Below are positions 31,339-39,118 of a stretch of DNA of 52,500 bases, one piece after another (position 1 is the stretch's first letter; every line of letters starts with the position of its first letter). This DNA comes from Caulobacterales bacterium. Its GTDB lineage: Bacteria > Pseudomonadota > Alphaproteobacteria > Caulobacterales > Aquidulcibacteraceae. Position numbers and translations under genes: made by a program. Under the pieces are notes generated by a model. It saw only the letters and a program-made list of their open reading frames with translations. It did no database searches and was not told the DNA's origin. The stretch covers positions 1 to 52,500 of the forward strand of contig JAFLCU010000002.1 in the NCBI GenBank assembly GCA_017303355.1. Reading direction: 5' to 3'.

Positions 31339-31390
31339 AAAGGCCGCCTTTCCGAAACGATGGCGAGCGGCAAAATCACCCCTCGTTTAA

Positions 31391-31422
31391 TTCAGTATAT
31401 CAGATACTATTTTAGTACTGAA
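31391..31422. promoter_or_regulatory. Palindromic operator between nsrR and the sod cluster
   Basis: TTCAGTA (31391-31397) and TACTGAA (31416-31422) are perfect inverted repeats 18 nt apart. Nested inside are AGTAT (31394-31398) and ATACT (31404-31408). The position in the divergent promoter suggests NsrR control of itself and of the plus-strand genes. Confidence 0.5.
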
Positions 31423-31445
31423 TAGGGAGCCGGAATAGGGAGATT

Positions 31446-31904
31446 GTGGTGGCGGCAGCGATTATCGCGTTGATCTGGTTTGGCATGCTGATCGGTGTTT
31501 CCTTTTTGGCAACGCCGGTGAAATTCGTGGTGCAGGACCTGTCGCTCGCAACCGCCCTTCAAGTCGGCCAGGCCACGTTCGGCCTCTTCACGAAAGTAGA
31601 ATGGGGACTCGCCGCCGCGCTTGTTGCAGCCTCTGCGTTTGGCGGACGCACGCGACCTCTCGTGCTGGCGCTCGCACTCTTCCTTGTAATCAGCGTCATC
31701 GCGCAGGCGGCGTGGCTGCTGCCGGCGCTTGACGTCCGTGTCGCCGCCATCGTCGCGGGCGAGACGCCCTCGCCCTCCGCGCATCATGCGATCTACGCGG
31801 GTCTTGAAGCGGCCAAGGCCCTGATGCTGGCGGTGCTCGCGTTTCTTGCCTTGCGCCGCCAACGTCACTCCGGGAGCACCGACCATGCCACACACACTAC
31901 CTGA
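31446..31904 (+). CDS. Membrane protein (DUF4149-like)
   Basis: The 152-residue protein is read from a GTG at 31446. Four membrane helices are likely (MVAAAIIALIWFGMLIGVSF, WGLAAALVAASAFG, LVLALALFLVISVIAQAAW and MLAVLAFLALRR). The motif ATPVKFVVQDLSLATALQVG resembles DUF4149-type small membrane proteins. It overlaps sodB by 20 nt and is probably co-transcribed. The function is unknown; the context suggests stress protection. Confidence 0.75.
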   Translation: MVAAAIIALIWFGMLIGVSFLATPVKFVVQDLSLATALQVGQATFGLFTKVEWGLAAALVAASAFGGRTRPLVLALALFLVISVIAQAAWLLPALDVRVAAIVAGETPSPSAHHAIYAGLEAAKALMLAVLAFLALRRQRHSGSTDHATHTT

Positions 31905-32499
31905 ACTGCCTTATGCCGCCGATGCGCTCGCGCCGCATCTCACGCCGGAGTCCTTTGCCTTTCACCACGGCAAGCACCACGCCGCCTATGTGACCAAGCT
32001 CAATGAACTGCTGAAGGGCCATCCATGGGAGCACTTGCCCTTGAGCCAGCTCATCATGCGGGCGCATTGCGCGCCGGAGGCGCGGGCGATCTACAACAAC
32101 GCGGCCCAACACTGGAACCACTGGCAGTTCTGGCAGGGCATGACGGCAAGGCCCGGCGTCGCCGTGCCGCCCGCGCTTGAACGTCTGCTGGTCGCCAGCT
32201 TCGGCTCCATTGCGGCGTTCAAGGAGCAATTCGTGGCGGCCGGTCTCGGCCAGTTCGGCAGCGGCTGGGTGTGGCTGACGGAGAAGGACGGCGCGCTCGC
32301 CATCATCACAACCTCCAATGCCGATACGCCGTTGACCAGCGGCGCGCGTGCGCTGATCGGCTGCGACCTGTGGGAGCACGCCTACTACATCGATTATCGC
32401 AACGGGCGCGCGACCTTCCTCAAAACCTATGTCGATCACCTGCTCGATTGGGAGGAAGCCGCCGCCCGGCTGACGCGACTCACGATCGTTGGTGATTGA
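31885..32499 (+). CDS. sodB: Iron/manganese superoxide dismutase
   Basis: The 204-residue protein starts at the ATG at 31885 (MPHTLPELPYAADAL). The metal ligands are visible: FHHGKHHAAYV, NNAAQHWNHWQFW and CDLWEHAYYIDYRNGR. GQFGSGWVWL is the usual active-site strand. It converts superoxide to peroxide and O2, which also limits peroxynitrite formation from NO. That fits the neighbours. Confidence 0.94.
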   Translation: MPHTLPELPYAADALAPHLTPESFAFHHGKHHAAYVTKLNELLKGHPWEHLPLSQLIMRAHCAPEARAIYNNAAQHWNHWQFWQGMTARPGVAVPPALERLLVASFGSIAAFKEQFVAAGLGQFGSGWVWLTEKDGALAIITTSNADTPLTSGARALIGCDLWEHAYYIDYRNGRATFLKTYVDHLLDWEEAAARLTRLTIVGD

Positions 32500-32514
32500 G
32501 CGAAGGAGAAACGC

Positions 32515-33003
32515 ATGACGGATGAACCCGCCTCGCCGGTCTGCTACGCATCCGAAGCAAACGACGCCTATATGGGCTATGCGGACGCGGCCGAGGTCGT
32601 CGCGGCACTCAATAGTCTGCTCGGAGCCGAACGGGCCGGCACGCAAGTGGCCCTCGCGACGCGCAAGAGCGCCGATGATCCCGCGCTTGCCGCCTTCATG
32701 GCGGGCATCGAGAAGGATGAGGCGCATTGGTGCGCCATGCTGAAAAAAGAGATCGAGGCGCGAAGCGGGACCGCATCGACCGTGCGTGGCGACTTCTATG
32801 AGAAAGCCATGGCGATCGCGGACCCGGCCGAGCGGCTGCGTTTTCTCAATCGCGGCCAGGCTTGGGTCGTGCGTAAGATCGAGGCGCTTTGCCCGCGCCT
32901 CCGCGATGACGGTCTGCATCGTGCGCTCACGGAGATGGCGGAACGCCACCGGTTCAATATCGCGGCGACCGATGACTTCATCGCGGCGCGCGAAGGCGCA
33001 TGA
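32515..33003 (+). CDS. Ferritin-like helical protein (DUF6306-like)
   Basis: The 162-residue all-helical protein has VVAALNSLLGAERAGTQVAL, then IEKDEAHWCAMLKKEIEA and LTEMAERHRFNIAATDDFI. The ExxH-type spacing suggests a four-helix di-metal or ferritin-like fold. The family label is from memory and moderate. It lies between sodB and the redoxin in one operon. Confidence 0.7.
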   Translation: MTDEPASPVCYASEANDAYMGYADAAEVVAALNSLLGAERAGTQVALATRKSADDPALAAFMAGIEKDEAHWCAMLKKEIEARSGTASTVRGDFYEKAMAIADPAERLRFLNRGQAWVVRKIEALCPRLRDDGLHRALTEMAERHRFNIAATDDFIAAREGA

Positions 33004-33015
33004 TCAGGAGTGGAG

Positions 33016-33486
33016 ATGGCCGCGCTTAAACCTGCCCCTGAATGGCGCACGATCCAGTGGTTCAATACGGCGTCGCCGCTCTCGCTTGAGGCGCTACGCG
33101 GCCGGGTCGTGATGGTCTCTGCCTTCCAGATGCTCTGTCCGGGCTGCGTGAGCCAAGGTCTGCCGCAGGCCCAGCGCGTCGCGGAGACCTTCCGTCCAGA
33201 GGATGTGCAGGTCATCGGCCTCCACACCGTCTTCGAGCATCACGAAGCCATGGGACCGAAATCGCTCGAAGCCTTTCTCCACGAATACAAAATCACCTTT
33301 CCGGTGGGCATTGATGCGCCAGACGGCGCGGGCATCCCTCACACCATGTGCGCCTATGCCATGCAGGGGACGCCCACCACGCTTCTGATCGACCGCGAGG
33401 GACGCCTACGCCGCCATGCCTTCGGGCACCTGCCCGACCTCCAGCTCGGCGCGGAACTCATGGCGCTCCTTGCCGAGGCGCCATAG
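33016..33486 (+). CDS. Redoxin/TlpA-like thioredoxin-fold protein
   Basis: The protein has 156 residues from the ATG at 33016, chosen because AGGAG lies 6 nt before it. The thioredoxin-fold active site is CPGC in MLCPGCVSQGLPQAQR; the cis-proline region reads QGTPTTLLIDREG. There is no signal peptide, so it is cytoplasmic. It is likely a thiol reductase or peroxiredoxin-like enzyme serving the stress operon. Confidence 0.85.
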   Translation: MAALKPAPEWRTIQWFNTASPLSLEALRGRVVMVSAFQMLCPGCVSQGLPQAQRVAETFRPEDVQVIGLHTVFEHHEAMGPKSLEAFLHEYKITFPVGIDAPDGAGIPHTMCAYAMQGTPTTLLIDREGRLRRHAFGHLPDLQLGAELMALLAEAP

Positions 33487-33516
33487 CGGGAGCGAGACGA
33501 GTGAGGTAATCCACTG

Positions 33517-33616
33517 GAAAGCCATACATTTCCTATCGCTTTTCCTCTTCTCAGCTCAGTCCCGGTGGATCATTATTGAGTTTTTCATCAAGAAAGCCAT
33601 ATACTTCCTATAGCTT
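33517..33616. promoter_or_regulatory. Two 25-bp direct repeats upstream of abiEi
   Basis: The sites 33517-33541 and 33592-33616 match at 22 of 25 positions and share GAAAGCCATA, TTCCTAT and GCTT; they are 75 bp apart. AbiEi antitoxins repress their own operon by binding long repeats in the promoter, so these are the likely operators. Confidence 0.65.
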
Positions 33617-33621
33617 CGCCT

Positions 33622-34440
33622 ATGGAAACATCAATGACGACCCAAGAAGTCCGAACGGACTCGCGTGCCTTCTTCAGCGCCCACCCGGTATTCCGCCGGG
33701 AGGAGTACGCACGCGCTGTGCGCCGCTCGTCCACCGACAAAGTGGTGACGGCGATGCTTTCCCAGCACCTGAAGGCAGGCAACATCCGCCGTGTGGCGCG
33801 CGGCGTCTTTGCGTCAATACCGCCGCACGGCGATCCCAAACATTGGGCCACAGACCGCTTTCTCGCCGCCTCACGCCTCAAGAGCGATGCCGTGATCGCC
33901 TACCACTCCGCGCTTGAACTCCACGGCTGCGCCTACACGGATGCGCCTGAGGTGCAGGCGATAACGCGGGCTGCGCCGACACTGTTTGAGACGCCGGAGT
34001 TTTCCTGCCGCTTCCTAAAGCGACCGACCGGCCTTGTTGCGGCCCGCGATATCGAAGCCTTGGACCGTGCTGGCTTGAAGCTCTCTGTCACCACGCTGGA
34101 GCGCACAATCGTTGATGTCTTTGACCGCCATGACCTCGTCGGCGGCGCGGACGAACTCTTCAGCTCGCTGGCGTTGGTCGAACGCCTCAAGACCGACCCG
34201 CTGGTGCGCCAAGCTCAAAGTCTCAAGAGCGCCGCCGTTGCGGGAGCGCTCGGCTGGTGGCTTGAGCGCGAAAAAACGCGCCTCGGGGTGCCGGACAAGG
34301 CAATCGCCGCCCTCCGGTCGCTCAAACCCAAACACCCGCAATATGTGCTAGGAGCGAAGCCGGGTGACGCGAAGTCTGTCGGCGCCTGGAATATCCTCGT
34401 GCCGAGCGCGCTGCTGAACAATTCATTCGAGGGGGCTTGA
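33622..34440 (+). CDS. abiEi: AbiEi-type antitoxin/repressor
   Basis: The 272-residue protein has an N-terminal winged-helix domain (FFSAHPVFRREEYARAV, MLSQHLKAGNIRRVARGVF) and the C-terminal AbiEi antitoxin domain (VIAYHSALELHGCAYTD, VTTLERTIVDVFDRHDLVGG). It is the antitoxin of a type IV toxin-antitoxin system that causes abortive infection. ATG at 33634 is a possible alternative start. It overlaps the toxin gene by 4 nt. Confidence 0.9.
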   Translation: METSMTTQEVRTDSRAFFSAHPVFRREEYARAVRRSSTDKVVTAMLSQHLKAGNIRRVARGVFASIPPHGDPKHWATDRFLAASRLKSDAVIAYHSALELHGCAYTDAPEVQAITRAAPTLFETPEFSCRFLKRPTGLVAARDIEALDRAGLKLSVTTLERTIVDVFDRHDLVGGADELFSSLALVERLKTDPLVRQAQSLKSAAVAGALGWWLEREKTRLGVPDKAIAALRSLKPKHPQYVLGAKPGDAKSVGAWNILVPSALLNNSFEGA

Positions 34441-35411
34441 TGGCTGCACCGTCACTGCAAACGCTGCAGCAACTCGCGTCTGACACCGGCTATCAGCCGG
34501 GCACACTCGAAAAAGTCCTCCGCCTTCTTGATCTCTTGCAGGAAATCGCGAGCGACGACCTGCTCGCGGACCGCTTTGCACTGAAGGGCGGCACGGCGCT
34601 TAACGTGTTTCACCTCGGGCTGGACCGGCTGTCGGTCGATATCGACCTCAACTACATCGGCGACCTCGACCGCGAGAAGATGCTCGCCGAACGGCCCGCG
34701 CTTGAAGCCGCGCTCGGCCGTATTCTGGCAACCCAAGGCTACCGCGTCCGCCGCCAGCCCGACGAGCATGCCGGCGGCAAATGGCTTGCGGCGCACCCCT
34801 CGGCGCTCGGGGGCAACGGCACGATCGAAGTCGATATCAATTTCATGATGCGGCAGCCCCTCTTTGGCGCGACCCGCATGAATTCCGTCCAGCTGGGTGA
34901 CGCACGCGCCAAGGATGTACTGGTCATCGACCTCCATGAAATCATCGCCGGCAAACTGGTCGCGCTGCTGGATCGGCGCGCGGCGCGTGATCTCTTCGAT
35001 GCGCGCCGCATTTTCGCGCTGGAGAATATCGACTGGCAACGTGTCAAAGCGGCGATACTTGCGATTGGCGCCTCTGGCCGGAATGATTGGCGGAAGGCAT
35101 CGGCAGACAACATCGGCGCCGAGCCGAATGAACTGAAGCAGAAGCTCCTCATCTGCTTACCGCGCACTGCCTTCACAGAAGCGGGCTCGGTCGATGCATG
35201 GATCGAGGAAAGCGTCGTGCTTTGCCGCGCGGGCGTCGCACCGCTTCTCGCGCTGACCAAGAGCGAGCAAGCGTTCCTTGATCGCGTGCTGGACGATGGT
35301 GTGATCGACGCCACGCTTCTTGATGTCGCGGCCGACATACAACAGCGGATCGCGGCGATGCCGATGCTGCAATGGAAGTGCAGCCACGTGAAGAAGAACA
35401 AAGGTGGCTAA
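34437..35411 (+). CDS. abiEii: AbiEii/AbiGii nucleotidyltransferase toxin
   Basis: The 324-residue toxin of the DNA polymerase beta-like nucleotidyltransferase fold has RFALKGGTALNVFHLGLDRL followed by SVDIDLNYIGD, the GG...D-x-D catalytic pattern. LHEIIAGKLVALLDRRAARD is the typical later block. Related toxins modify tRNA 3' ends. With abiEi upstream, the pair is a complete AbiE system, which arrests cells on phage infection and also stabilises mobile elements. Confidence 0.92.
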   Translation: MMAAPSLQTLQQLASDTGYQPGTLEKVLRLLDLLQEIASDDLLADRFALKGGTALNVFHLGLDRLSVDIDLNYIGDLDREKMLAERPALEAALGRILATQGYRVRRQPDEHAGGKWLAAHPSALGGNGTIEVDINFMMRQPLFGATRMNSVQLGDARAKDVLVIDLHEIIAGKLVALLDRRAARDLFDARRIFALENIDWQRVKAAILAIGASGRNDWRKASADNIGAEPNELKQKLLICLPRTAFTEAGSVDAWIEESVVLCRAGVAPLLALTKSEQAFLDRVLDDGVIDATLLDVAADIQQRIAAMPMLQWKCSHVKKNKGG

Positions 35412-35508
35412 TGCAGCGCCGCTTTCCCAATCGGAAACACACGCCACCGAGTCAATACATTCTTCACGCAACGCTCAGTAGGCTTTAGGCTGGCGGCAGG
35501 AGACGGGC

Positions 35509-35982
35509 GTGAAGCGACAAATCGCAACCATTGGCTATGAAGGCACAACGATCGACGCGTTTATCGAAACGCTTCATCGCGCCTCCATCTCTGTGTTGAT
35601 CGATGTTCGCGAGGTCGCGCTTTCCCGCAAAAAAGGCTTCTCGAAGAATCAGCTCGCAAGCGCGCTTGCCGAAAGCGGCATTGAGTACGTGCACCTACGT
35701 GGCCTTGGCGATCCTAAGGAGGGCCGTGAAGCCGCGCGCGCGGGCAACATGCGGCTATTCCAGCGTATCTTCGCGCGTCACATGCAAACGGACTGGGCGC
35801 AAGAAGAACTCGCGCTCGCAGCCAAGCTCGTGAAGACGAGCCGTTCTTGCCTCATGTGCTTCGAAGCCGACCCGGCTGGGTGCCATCGGACCATTGTGGC
35901 GGGCCACCTGTCGGACATGACCGGATTGACGGTTACGGGCCTTCGGGCTGAGACTGGCGCCCGCACGCTGATTGCGGCGTAA
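35509..35982 (+). CDS. DUF488 family protein
   Basis: The 157-residue protein has TIGYEGTTIDAFIETLHRA, the LIDVREVALSRKKGFSKNQL block, YVHLRGLGDPKEGR and CLMCFEADPAGCHRTIVA. The conserved Arg, Cys and CHR residues suggest a nucleic-acid or nucleotide enzyme, but the family is uncharacterised. It is the first of three same-strand genes (35509-36949) with gaps of 14 and 0 nt. Confidence 0.88.
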   Translation: MKRQIATIGYEGTTIDAFIETLHRASISVLIDVREVALSRKKGFSKNQLASALAESGIEYVHLRGLGDPKEGREAARAGNMRLFQRIFARHMQTDWAQEELALAAKLVKTSRSCLMCFEADPAGCHRTIVAGHLSDMTGLTVTGLRAETGARTLIAA

Positions 35983-35996
35983 ACGCGCGAGGGCGG

Positions 35997-36767
35997 ATGC
36001 AGGAATACGACGAGCACGCCGAAGCCATCATTCTCGTCAAAGCCTCGCCGCAGTTCGGCAAGAACCACGGTGAAACCGTCTGTTGCGCCGGCGTGAGCCT
36101 CGATGGACATTGGCTCCGGCTCTATCCCGTAACATTCCGCACGCTCGACCAGGCCAGCCAATTCGGGCGCTGGGACCGCATCCGCTTCAAATGCCGGAAG
36201 CCGCAGAATGACCAACGCCCGGAGAGTCGCCGGGTCGATCACCAATCAATCGAAGTGATCGGCAGCCTGAAGCAGAGCGAGCGCCAGAATTTTCTCTCCC
36301 GGCTGGAAGTCACCTCCATCAACGCCGTCAAAGAGAAGGGTGGCAGCCTCGCCCTGCTCCGCCCGAAGAATCCGGTATTCTCAATCGAGCGGAAAGACGA
36401 TGCGGAAGTCGAAGAAGAGCGCGCACGCAATAAAGCGTTCGCGGCGCAGCCGGACATGTTCACGGCAGCGGCGGCGATCATCCCCTATGAGCCCTGCCCC
36501 TACCGCTTCAAATATCGCTACGAGACTGATGACGGCACGCGCGAAGGCACCTGCCAGGACTGGGAAACGGACGCGACCTTCTTCCGCTGGAGTAAGCACT
36601 ACGGCGAAAAGAAAGCGCTTGAGTATATGCGCCGCGTGTTCGGCGAGGAGTACCCGCAGAAAGGCATGGCCTTCGCAATGGGTACCCACTCGGTTTATCC
36701 AGACACCTGGCTGATCAACGGCGTCATCCGGCTTGATGAGATCATCCAGCAAAGCCTGGACTTCTAA
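35997..36767 (+). CDS. Unknown protein paired with DUF488
   Basis: The 256-residue protein has no recognised motif. The N-terminal half looks like a beta-rich domain (AIILVKASPQFGKNHGETVC, WLRLYPVTFRTLDQASQFGR). The C-terminal part has CPYRFKYRYETDDG, TCQDWETDATFFRWSKHYGE and FAMGTHSVYPDTWLINGVIR. It follows DUF488 by 14 nt and overlaps the next gene by one base. I recall similar proteins next to DUF488 elsewhere, suggesting a functional pair. Confidence 0.7.
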   Translation: MQEYDEHAEAIILVKASPQFGKNHGETVCCAGVSLDGHWLRLYPVTFRTLDQASQFGRWDRIRFKCRKPQNDQRPESRRVDHQSIEVIGSLKQSERQNFLSRLEVTSINAVKEKGGSLALLRPKNPVFSIERKDDAEVEEERARNKAFAAQPDMFTAAAAIIPYEPCPYRFKYRYETDDGTREGTCQDWETDATFFRWSKHYGEKKALEYMRRVFGEEYPQKGMAFAMGTHSVYPDTWLINGVIRLDEIIQQSLDF

Positions 36768-36949
36768 TGGCCAACGACCCGGTCCTCATCGCCTATTCTG
36801 TGACCCGCCGCCGTGACGGCAAAAGCGGCTGGAAGCGCATCGGCGCCGCCTACCCGCATGTAGCGGGCGCTGGCCTCACCGTCATACTCGACGCGATCCC
36901 TCGTGATGGCCGGATCGTGCTGCTGGAGCCCGAGGCAACGGACGCGTGA
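36767..36949 (+). CDS. Small mobile-element protein
   Basis: The 60-residue protein (MANDPVLIAYSVTRRRDGKS, WKRIGAAYPHVAGAGLTVIL) matches a short protein often seen on alphaproteobacterial plasmids and islands. It looks like a single small beta domain ending in DGRIVLLEPEA. The function is unknown. Its ATG overlaps the stop of the previous gene (TAATG). Confidence 0.75.
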   Translation: MANDPVLIAYSVTRRRDGKSGWKRIGAAYPHVAGAGLTVILDAIPRDGRIVLLEPEATDA

Positions 36950-36970
36950 ACGCGGGCCTCAGGCCTTCCG

Positions 36971-38074
36971 TCATGCGTAATCGTCGATAGACTCGTAGAG
37001 CGCCTCGTCAAACGCCACACCGAGCGCTCGCAGGTGGGCTTTCATCGCGCCCTCTTTCGTGAAGAACGTGCCTCCCGACTGGTGGCAGATCGTATCGCCC
37101 TCAACGAATATCCTCGCGACGCTCCAGTCCTTGACGCCGCTCGCTGTTTTGCAAACCACCGAAAGGAAGTCCGTCGTCCTGCCGGCCTCGACCACCGTGC
37201 TTTCACCGTATCGGTTGCGTGCAAACACGGCTCCAGCGGTGAGCCGAGTGAGATAGTCGTCCAAGGCAGCCGCGCCGCCACTCTGCGGGCACTGCGGGAA
37301 TTCAGTCGGCGTCCTCCAATCGCGTTGGATCGCGCCCGGCGTCAGCGACGGCGTATCGGCTGGCGGCACCTCGGCCCTGCTCTGTTGAGCGCTATCCAAG
37401 CGGCCACCAGCGGCTCTGCTCGCGCTTGGTGGACCCAGCTTGGCTGCAAACGACTTCGGCTCAGTCCGGCGCGGCGCAAACACCCAATCCCCGAGCACTC
37501 CGCCCGTCGGCGCCCTTCCTTCTTCAACCCATTTCCGCAGGCGGGCGAGGCTCTGTGCCGCCTCCTCCTTGGTGACCGTCCGCATCCAGTCCAAGTTGGG
37601 CACTCTGGCCGCACAAGGATTTTCAAAGAAGGCTTCGAGTGACCCATGGGCGAACTCAATGCGCGCCCGAGTGATTGGATTGAGCAAGACGTTCTCTAGC
37701 CTAGTCACCCAACGCAGATTTTCCGCGCGATTGTTCTGGCGGTTGGTGTCGATGTGATCGACCACGTGTTCGGCTGACGGGGATGGTCCGTGGAATGCCG
37801 TAGCCACGATCCGGTGCACGACGTGATCGCAAACCACCAGATAGCCGGTCTGTTTGTTAGGCGAGCCAAAAGTCCAAAAATCATCGAGCTTGCGCCGACG
37901 CACACCGGGACGCGCACGCCTCAGCACAGCGCCATTGTCGCGGACAAGGTACGTCTCTTCCTTGAACGCGACCTCGCGCTCTTCATCGAAGCGGTGGAGT
38001 AGTTCTTCCTTCTGCGACTGCCCAGCGGTCGAACCCGATGCTGGCATCCGCAGAAACATGTTCGTGTCGTGCAT
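36971..38074 (-). CDS. HNH endonuclease with extended C-terminal region
   Basis: The 367-residue protein has an HNH_3-type nuclease motif around residues 83-120 (VCDHVVHRIVATAFHG, VVDHIDTNRQNNRAENLRWV), like homing or NUMOD-associated nucleases. The C-terminal 200 residues include a polar linker (about 205-255) and a separate compact domain (ALDDYLTRLTAGAVFARNRY to the end) not recognised. It may be a solitary endonuclease acting on invading DNA. It is transcribed against the DUF488 group. Confidence 0.8.
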   Translation of the reverse strand: MHDTNMFLRMPASGSTAGQSQKEELLHRFDEEREVAFKEETYLVRDNGAVLRRARPGVRRRKLDDFWTFGSPNKQTGYLVVCDHVVHRIVATAFHGPSPSAEHVVDHIDTNRQNNRAENLRWVTRLENVLLNPITRARIEFAHGSLEAFFENPCAARVPNLDWMRTVTKEEAAQSLARLRKWVEEGRAPTGGVLGDWVFAPRRTEPKSFAAKLGPPSASRAAGGRLDSAQQSRAEVPPADTPSLTPGAIQRDWRTPTEFPQCPQSGGAAALDDYLTRLTAGAVFARNRYGESTVVEAGRTTDFLSVVCKTASGVKDWSVARIFVEGDTICHQSGGTFFTKEGAMKAHLRALGVAFDEALYESIDDYA

Positions 38075-38257
38075 GGCACGGCCTCCGTCTGTTTCGGTGG
38101 ATTTCGTCAGCCTTACCGGCGGCGCGCCGGCGCTGGGTTCTTGTCGGCAGCTGGTTCGAGGTGCCAGGCGCTGCTTTTGCTCACATGCACGCTGGAAGTG
38201 TGGGTGTGAGGAGATATTTCGTCAAGGCAGAACACGCCATGGCACCTACCCCGACAC

Positions 38258-38446
38258 CTAACGGCGACCGGTCTTAGGTTTCCGCGCGCTTGGCATTGAA
38301 GCGAGCCAGGCACGCAGCCCATCAGCAGGAATGAGCGTGCGGTTGCCGAACTTCTGGGCGGGTAGAACACCGTCGGCGATCGCCTTCCAGATGGTAGTTT
38401 TACTGAGACTGAGCGCGTTGGATGCTTCCTTCACGCTGTAGGTCAA
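38258..38446 (-). CDS. Excisionase-like helix-turn-helix protein
   Basis: The 62-residue protein is almost entirely one HTH_17 domain (MTYSVKEASNALSLSKTTIW, FGNRTLIPADGLRAWLASMP). Such proteins act as excisionases or small regulators in integrated elements. It overlaps the upstream gene by 4 nt and lies near the right attachment sites, as the other HTH protein (6703-6927) lies near the left one. Confidence 0.8.
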   Translation of the reverse strand: MTYSVKEASNALSLSKTTIWKAIADGVLPAQKFGNRTLIPADGLRAWLASMPSARKPKTGRR

Positions 38447-38649
38447 TTCTCTTGGGGAATGACGGGTGGCGGCGGTGGCGGCGCTGGCGTGGCGACCGGC
38501 TCTGGTGACGGTTTCTCTGGCGGCTGATACGGGTCCAAGGCGATCAGCTCCAGCACATCGATTGCGGATCGCACGTGTCGATAGAACTCAAGAACACGCG
38601 CGTCCTTGTGCTTCATCTGCGCCATTTGGAATGCGCCAAGTCCTCGCAT
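38443..38649 (-). CDS. Small proline-rich protein
   Basis: The 68-residue protein has a short helical part (KDARVLEFYRHVRSAIDVLE) and a proline/alanine-rich tail (PVATPAPPPPPPVIP). The family is not recognised. It is translationally coupled to the HTH gene downstream. The region 38650-39118 beyond it has no gene and holds attachment-site remnants. Confidence 0.6.
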   Translation of the reverse strand: MRGLGAFQMAQMKHKDARVLEFYRHVRSAIDVLELIALDPYQPPEKPSPEPVATPAPPPPPPVIPQEN

Positions 38650-38716
38650 GCTGAGCCTCCTTCGAATGGCGGAACGCTATGCCATCTTGGGGAAACTCGT
38701 CATTTTGAGACCGCCT

Positions 38717-38779
38717 TGTGACCGCGAGCCTGCAAACCTGTGAAAAGCCTCAGCTCTCCGTGCAATCCATGAGGGGCGC
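38717..38779. repeat. Degenerate right attachment site with dusA-like scar
   Basis: TGTGACCG (38717-38724) is followed by a diverged right end and CCGTGCAATCCATGAGGGGC (38758-38777). On the minus strand the following bases read MKLQSRKFAVAPLMDCT, a recognisable but diverged DusA N-terminus. It is probably the end of an older insertion. Confidence 0.55.
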
Positions 38780-38825
38780 CACGGCGAATTTTCGCGACTG
38801 CAATTTCATCGATTTTTCTTTGTGT

Positions 38826-38900
38826 CCGCGCTGTGACCGCGCCCCTCTAGCTAATTGAAAGGATTCAACTAGCCGTCCAATCCATCATGGGTGCAATACA
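38826..38900. repeat. Middle attachment site with conserved right-end sequence
   Basis: The segment 38826-38891 repeats at 40615-40680 with about two differences over 66 bp and includes TGTGACCG, CCCCTCTAGCT and GATTCAACTAGCC. It ends in the dusA core, which continues to 38900 as in attL. It therefore marks the right end of the large island. Confidence 0.75.
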
Positions 38901-39118
38901 AAATCTTCGATCGAGCGCCAGCACTTCAATTGATTTCCTTATGCTCGGTCGGTCCAATACCAAATGGAACGGGCTGAAAACAGGGATTGTTCATCCGGTA
39001 TGTCGGCAACGTCAGGGATTCGACCGCGCTGCGAACGCACCTTGTTGCGTTTCTGGGGTGCGTTTCTGGGGTGCGTTTCAGGCGCCGGGTTCAGGAGCAA
39101 GGCTCACGATGCTCATCG

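Larger units (their letters stand above)
6080..38900. mobile_element. Integrated plasmid-like genomic island in dusA
   Basis: The region lies between two direct copies of the dusA 5' core: GTCCAATCCATCATGGGCGC at 6080 and the same with one change at 38875; over 26 bp there is one mismatch. It starts with a truncated tyrosine integrase and contains replication (RepA, iterons), partition, mobilisation, antirestriction, toxin-antitoxin, cbb3/NO-stress cargo and AbiE genes. TGTGACCG sites recur near both ends. dusA is an established integration site for islands and prophages. The island has no recognisable type IV secretion genes, so at best it was mobilisable rather than self-transmissible. Confidence 0.85.

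Noticed and set aside
39043..39085. Short tandem repeat TGCGTTTCTGGGG
   Set aside because: Only two to three short copies, with no gene or symmetry attached; probably slippage in a non-coding scar region.
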